From contig NZ_JAUSYB010000001.1 of NCBI RefSeq assembly GCF_030816505.1, positions 1 through 64,000 of the forward strand: a DNA stretch of 64,000 bases, in the 5' to 3' direction. Below, piece after piece: positions 60,347 through 64,000 of this stretch. The stretch's first letter is position 1. Each line of letters starts with the position of its first letter. The DNA comes from Microbacterium sp. W4I20. GTDB lineage: Bacteria > Actinomycetota > Actinomycetes > Actinomycetales > Microbacteriaceae. The position numbers were made by a program, and so were the translations under genes. Under the pieces are notes generated by a model. The model worked only from the letters and a program-made list of their open reading frames with translations, made no database searches and was not told the DNA's origin.

Positions 60347-60706
60347 GTGGGCAACGTGTCTGAGAACGTAGCTGTGACCCCCGCCGTCGAGTGGCTGACC
60401 ATGCCCGATCTCGTCGAGGTGCTCGACGTGCCCCTTGGCCGTGTGCGCCGCCTGATCGACGATCACTATCTGGTCGGGTCCCGGCGCACCGGCGTCTTCG
60501 CGGTGCCGGCTGTCTTCATCGTCGACGGGCACCCGCTCAGCTCGTTGCGCGGCACCATCATCGTGCTGCAGGACGCCGGCTTCACTGACGACGAGCTGAT
60601 CGACTGGCTGCTGGCCGAGGAGGAGAGCCTCGGGCGCTCCCCGATCGACGCGCTCCTCGCGGGGCACAAGAGCGCGGTCCGCCGCCTCGCGCGCACCCTC
60701 GCCTGA
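60347..60706 (+). CDS. Rv2175c-type DNA-binding protein
   Basis: The product has 119 residues, with a helix-turn-helix reading WLTMPDLVEVLDVPLGRVRR and LIDDHYLVGSRR, and a conserved C-terminal tail. In M. tuberculosis Rv2175c is a substrate of PknL and loses DNA binding when phosphorylated; the same gene neighbourhood here supports that function. The GTG at 60347 has GGAGG 7 nt upstream. Confidence 0.85.
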   Translation: MGNVSENVAVTPAVEWLTMPDLVEVLDVPLGRVRRLIDDHYLVGSRRTGVFAVPAVFIVDGHPLSSLRGTIIVLQDAGFTDDELIDWLLAEEESLGRSPIDALLAGHKSAVRRLARTLA

Positions 60707-60752
60707 TCCGAGCGCGCCCTCAGCCCGGGCCCGCAAGCCGGCAGCGCGACCG

Positions 60753-61854
60753 TCAGGCCGAGCGCACCGTCGCGGCGCGGGCGAGGTCCCGCAGGTCGCC
60801 GACCGCACCGTTGTCGAGCCGCGAGCCCGAGAGGGCGCGGTCGGCCTGCAGGGCGAAGTCGGCGATCATGGCCTCGACCCGCTCCAGCGCTCCGGAACCG
60901 GTGATCGTCGCCTGCAGGAACGACACCTGTTGCGCGGTGAGCTCCGGGTCGCCGAGCATCTCGTCGAGGATGCTCCTGGCGGGGGAGTCCAGGGACTCGC
61001 GGGGTGAGGGCGACGAGCACCGTGCGCTTGCCCTCCCGCAGGTCGTCGCCTGCCGGCTTGCCGGTGACCGACGCATCGCCGAAGACTCCGAGGACGTCGT
61101 CGCGCAGCTGGAACGCCATCCCGACCGGATGCCCGAATCGACGCAGGGCGGCCAGCTGGTCCTCGTCGGCGCCCGCGAGGGCGGCACCGAGGACGAGGGG
61201 CTGCTCGATGCTGTAGCGGGCGGACTTGAGCGACACCACCCGGAGCGCCCGCTCCGCATGCTGGGACCCCTCGTTCACGCTCCACGCCGATTCTTCGGCG
61301 ATGTCGAGATACTGCCCCGTGGTCACGTCCCGGCGCATCCGGGCGTACTCCGACCGGACCGCGCGCGCCTGAGGGTGCGCGTCGAGGGCCGACTCGAGCA
61401 GGTCGTCGCTCCAGGCCACGAGCAGGTCGCCGAGAAGGACGGACGCCGCGCGCCCGAAGGCTTCGGCGTCGCCGTGCCATCCGGCTGCCCGATGGGAGGC
61501 CTCGAGAGCCCGATGAGCGGCGGGTCGGCCGCGTCGGGTGTCGGAGTTGTCGATGAGGTCGTCGTGCACGAGAGCGGCGGACTGGAAGATCTCGAGTGCG
61601 GCGCAGACATCCCAGAGCGCGTCGTCCTCGGTGGCGTCGCGATCACGGAATCGCGCGATCGAGCGCCATCCGGCATGGCAGAAGCGGGCGCGAAGACGCT
61701 TGCCGCCGACCAGCGTCGCCGCCGCCGCGTCGAGGAAGGACATCGCGTCGGGGCCGTACTCGCCGGATTCGGCGCGCATCCGTTCGAGGAAGCGCTCCAG
61801 GCGCGCGGCGACGGCGTCGGAGACTTCTGAGGGGGACGACACGACTCCCAGCAT
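60753..61854 (-). pseudogene. Polyprenyl (geranylgeranyl-type) diphosphate synthase, frameshifted
   Basis: The first Asp-rich motif is LVHDDLIDNSDTRRG and the second LRDDVLGVFGD. Both halves are conserved, but the frame is lost where the plus strand reads GCGGGGTGAGG (G run at 61001-61004). One base fewer restores LTRESLDSPARSILDEMLGD and a 366-residue protein. It probably makes the C20 or longer isoprenoid chain for menaquinone or carotenoid. The ATG at 61854 fits the family. The shift is probably a sequencing indel. Confidence 0.87.
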
Positions 61855-61905
61855 ACGTAAAGCAAGGAGGCCCCGATCGGCTAGCCCCGAGCGCCTCGGC
61901 GCGCG

Positions 61906-61911
61906 TAGAAT
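61906..61911 (+). promoter_or_regulatory. -10 element TAGAAT of the DUF3040 gene
   Basis: TAGAAT lies 28 nt before the ATG at 61940 and leaves room for a leader with GAGGGGGA. Confidence 0.45.
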
Positions 61912-61939
61912 GAACAGGACCATACCCGAGGGGGACGAA

Positions 61940-62314
61940 ATGCCACTCTCCGAACAGGAGCAGCGTCTGCTCGATGAGATGGAACGCCATCTCCTCCACA
62001 ACGACGCCGACGTCGTGACGGCGCCTTCCGGCGATCGCACTCTCAGCTACCGCAACCTCGTGTACGGGGCACTCCTCCTGCTCGCCGGCATCGCCGGTCT
62101 CATCGCGGGGGTCATCCTCGGAGACGTCTGGGGGATCGTGGTCGGAGTCATCGGATTCGCAGCGATGCTCGCCGGCGTGATGTTCGCCGTCACTCCCGTT
62201 CGCCGCACCACCCCGGTGGTCCCGCAGGAGCGCACCGCAACGAAGCCACAGACCTCCGCGTCCTTCATGGATCGTATGAACGATCGATGGGATCGCCGCC
62301 AGGACGGTCACTGA
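61940..62314 (+). CDS. DUF3040 membrane protein
   Basis: The product has 124 residues. The family signature MPLSEQEQRLLDEMERHLL opens the protein, followed by two membrane segments (LLLLAGIAGLIAGVIL and IVVGVIGFAAMLAGVMFAV) and a charged tail. It corresponds to Rv2169c near mraZ in mycobacteria. The ATG is supported by GAGGGGGA 5 nt upstream. Confidence 0.9.
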   Translation: MPLSEQEQRLLDEMERHLLHNDADVVTAPSGDRTLSYRNLVYGALLLLAGIAGLIAGVILGDVWGIVVGVIGFAAMLAGVMFAVTPVRRTTPVVPQERTATKPQTSASFMDRMNDRWDRRQDGH

Positions 62315-62332
62315 CCACCTCCCCCTTTCACA

Positions 62333-62361
62333 GAAGCCCGGATGCTGAGCATCCGGGCTTC
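62333..62361 (+). terminator. Terminator after the DUF3040 gene
   Basis: A perfect 13-bp stem, GAAGCCCGGATGC with its complement at 62349-62361, has a 3-nt loop. Confidence 0.88.
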
Positions 62362-62389
62362 TTGCGTTGACGGTCACCTCCGCTCGGTT

Positions 62390-62418
62390 CCCTCCACTTC
62401 CCCTCCACCTCCCTCCAC
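62390..62418 (-). promoter_or_regulatory. Inverted set of MraZ-box-like repeats
   Basis: On the minus strand GTGGAG occurs at 62418-62413, 62408-62403 and 62397-62392, spaced 10 and 11 nt. It mirrors the set at 62491-62520. Confidence 0.45.
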
Positions 62419-62490
62419 CGCGGAATCCCGCGGAACTTCGGCGTGCCCTTTTTGGCTCGGCCGTCGATTGCGCCGATTGACCGTAGGAAT

Positions 62491-62520
62491 GTGGAGGAAA
62501 GTGGAGTAAAGTGGGGCGCA
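62491..62520 (+). promoter_or_regulatory. MraZ box: three 10-bp direct repeats upstream of mraZ
   Basis: GTGGAGGAAA, GTGGAGTAAA and GTGGGGCGCA follow one another. Repeats of this kind and period before mraZ are the known autoregulatory binding site of MraZ. Confidence 0.75.
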
Positions 62521-62556
62521 CCTCGAGTTGGCCGGACGGAGAGGGGGTGATGGCCG

Positions 62557-62988
62557 ATGTTGCTAGGGACTCATTCCCCGAAGCTGGACGACAAAGGACG
62601 GGTCATCCTTCCTGCGAAGTTCCGCGAAGACCTGGGTGGCGGCATCGTCGTCACGCGTGGTCAGGAACGCTGCCTCTACGTGTTCAGCACGGCCGAGTTC
62701 GAGACGATGCACGAGCGGATCCGTCAGGCGCCGCTCGCCAACAAGCAGGCGCGTGACTTCATGCGCCTGTTCCTCTCCGGTGCCAGTGCGGAGATGCCCG
62801 ACAGCCAGAACCGCATCACCATCCCCGCCCACCTGCGTCAGTACGCGGGCCTTCAGAAAGAGCTCATCGTCACCGGAGTCGGCGCTCACGCCGAGATCTG
62901 GGATGCCGAGAGCTGGAACAGCTACCTCGCTGCCGGCGAGGAGACCTACTCCGATCTGGAGCAGGAGGTGATTCCGGGACTCTTCTGA
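62557..62988 (+). CDS. mraZ: Transcriptional regulator MraZ
   Basis: The product has 143 residues with two AbrB-like SpoVT folds: [16 protein letters not shown] and [16 protein letters not shown], each with the DxxGR-like element. MraZ binds the repeats in front of its own gene and controls the division and cell-wall cluster. The ATG has GAGGGGG about 9 nt upstream. Confidence 0.95.
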   Translation: MLLGTHSPKLDDKGRVILPAKFREDLGGGIVVTRGQERCLYVFSTAEFETMHERIRQAPLANKQARDFMRLFLSGASAEMPDSQNRITIPAHLRQYAGLQKELIVTGVGAHAEIWDAESWNSYLAAGEETYSDLEQEVIPGLF

Positions 62989-63092
62989 CCTCGGCTGTGA
63001 TGCCCCCGCCGCTCCCGCCCCGACACACTTCCCCGGTGCCGGGTCGCGAAGCGGAGGGGGATCAGGGCCGAAGGTCGAACCCGAGAAAGATC

Positions 63093-64000
63093 ATGAGCCT
63101 CCGCGATATCCACACTCCCGTCCTGCTCGACCGCTGCGTCGAGCTGCTCGCTCCCGCCCTTCAGGCGGACGGAGCGGTCCTCGTCGACGCCACCCTCGGA
63201 ATGGGGGGCCACTCGGAAGCACTGCTCGAGCGATTCCCGCACATTCGGCTGGTCGGGCTGGACCGCGACACCGACGCTCTGCGCATCGCGGGGGAGCGCC
63301 TGGCCCGCTTCGAAGACCGCGTGACGCTGGTGCACACCGTCTACGACGAGATCGGACTTCACGCGCAGGGAGCCGCCGGCATCCTCTTCGACCTGGGCGT
63401 CTCGTCGCTCCAGCTCGACGAGGCCGAGCGGGGCTTCGCGTACTCGAAGGACGCACCGCTCGACATGCGCATGGACCAGACCAAGGGCGTCACCGCCGCC
63501 GAGGTCATCGCGACGTACAACGAGGGCAACCTGCGGCGCATCTTCGAACGCTACGGCGAGGAGAAGCTCGCGGGACGCTACGCGCGCTTCATCATCGACG
63601 CTCGTCAGAAGCAGCCGATCACCCGATCGGGAGAACTCGTCGAGATCCTGATCGCCGCGACGCCCGCTGCGGCGCAGCGCGCGGGTCACCCCGCGAAGCG
63701 CGTCTTCCAGGCCCTGCGCATCGAGGTCAACGCCGAGCTGAACGTGCTCGCGGACGCCATCCCCTCGGCGATGGACGCCCTCAGCGTCGGTGGACGCATC
63801 GTGGTGATGTCGTACCAGTCGCTGGAGGATCGTCTCGTGAAGCAGGCGTTCGCCGCGGCATCCGCCTCGACCGCACCCGCCGGGCTTCCCGTCGAGCTCC
63901 CTGAACACGCCCCCCGGTTCCGCATCCTCACCAAGGGCGCCGAACTCGCGGGCGAAGACGAGCGGGCACGCAACCCCCGCGCGATCCCGGTGCGCTTGCG
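63093..64000 (+). CDS. rsmH: 16S rRNA (cytosine(1402)-N4)-methyltransferase RsmH, 3' truncated by window end
   Basis: 302 codons are visible and the frame is still open at the end. Motifs include [19 protein letters not shown] (motif I), [24 protein letters not shown] and [14 protein letters not shown]. The enzyme methylates C1402 in 16S rRNA. It is the second gene of the division cluster, 104 nt after mraZ, with no visible terminator between the two. AGAAAGA before the ATG is a weak ribosome binding site. Only the last part is missing. Confidence 0.95.
   Translation, partial: MSLRDIHTPVLLDRCVELLAPALQADGAVLVDATLGMGGHSEALLERFPHIRLVGLDRDTDALRIAGERLARFEDRVTLVHTVYDEIGLHAQGAAGILFDLGVSSLQLDEAERGFAYSKDAPLDMRMDQTKGVTAAEVIATYNEGNLRRIFERYGEEKLAGRYARFIIDARQKQPITRSGELVEILIAATPAAAQRAGHPAKRVFQALRIEVNAELNVLADAIPSAMDALSVGGRIVVMSYQSLEDRLVKQAFAAASASTAPAGLPVELPEHAPRFRILTKGAELAGEDERARNPRAIPVRL

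Overview
The window is a high-G+C actinobacterial chromosome segment, most likely from Microbacterium or a close relative in Microbacteriaceae. The basis is the strong G+C bias outside the rRNA genes, a 16S-23S spacer without tRNA genes, a DUF222/HNH protein, the actinobacterial recN-pyrG-xerD-parA-scpAB-rluB-tyrA-cmk-der order, and a garA-ftsR-merR cluster. The last third also follows the order of Mycobacterium tuberculosis fadD15, plsC, aroG, pknL, Rv2175c, a prenyl synthase, a DUF3040 gene, mraZ and rsmH. The species call is inference.

Layout. 0.1-5.5 kb: one rRNA operon (16S, 23S, 5S) closed by a strong terminator. 5.5-23 kb: an almost gapless plus-strand block holding a repeat-rich TPR-like protein, a HAD phosphatase, tlyA, nadK, recN, pyrG, a Nudix enzyme, xerD, parA, scpA, scpB, rluB, tyrA, cmk, der and a Nudix-NYN protein. 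Most of these genes overlap by 4-17 nt. 23-27 kb: minus-strand accessory genes (HNH/DUF222, S4 protein, YhhN, two small proteins, GNAT), then a tRNA-Pro. 27-31 kb: a divergent TetR / NCS1 permease-amidohydrolase locus. 32-37.8 kb: the imuA'-imuB-dnaE2 mutagenesis cassette. 37.9-42 kb: a lone prepilin peptidase, a CYTH protein, and a type III polyketide synthase-methyltransferase-FAD monooxygenase cluster. 42-46 kb: lpd, a CopC protein, garA, ftsR and a second MerR gene. 46-53 kb: a ParA-like ATPase, pyruvate carboxylase, an acidic MinD/ParA-like protein and peptide deformylase. 53-64 kb: fadD15, plsC, DAHP synthase, a PASTA kinase, a LysM hydrolase, an Rv2175c-type protein, a prenyl synthase, DUF3040, mraZ and the 5' part of rsmH, which opens the division and cell-wall cluster and runs off the end.

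Two themes cut across the window. First, seven genes are broken. Six carry single-base indels, five of them an extra C or G; the seventh, the FAD monooxygenase, has an internal deletion. Such a density in conserved genes suggests sequencing error rather than decay. Second, about 15 genes have a TANNNT element ending 6-8 nt before the start codon, the architecture of leaderless actinobacterial transcripts, and this decides several start codons.

The least explained signals are: a duplicated scpB/rluB coupling junction that creates a 25-residue ORF; inverted sets of MraZ-box-like repeats before mraZ; a GTCAC-N4 array before the LysM hydrolase; a perfect DnaA box in a hairpin loop beside the mutasome operon; a dispersed 23-bp repeat that also sits in frame inside scpA; and the 18-copy YNRD repeat protein next to the rRNA operon.
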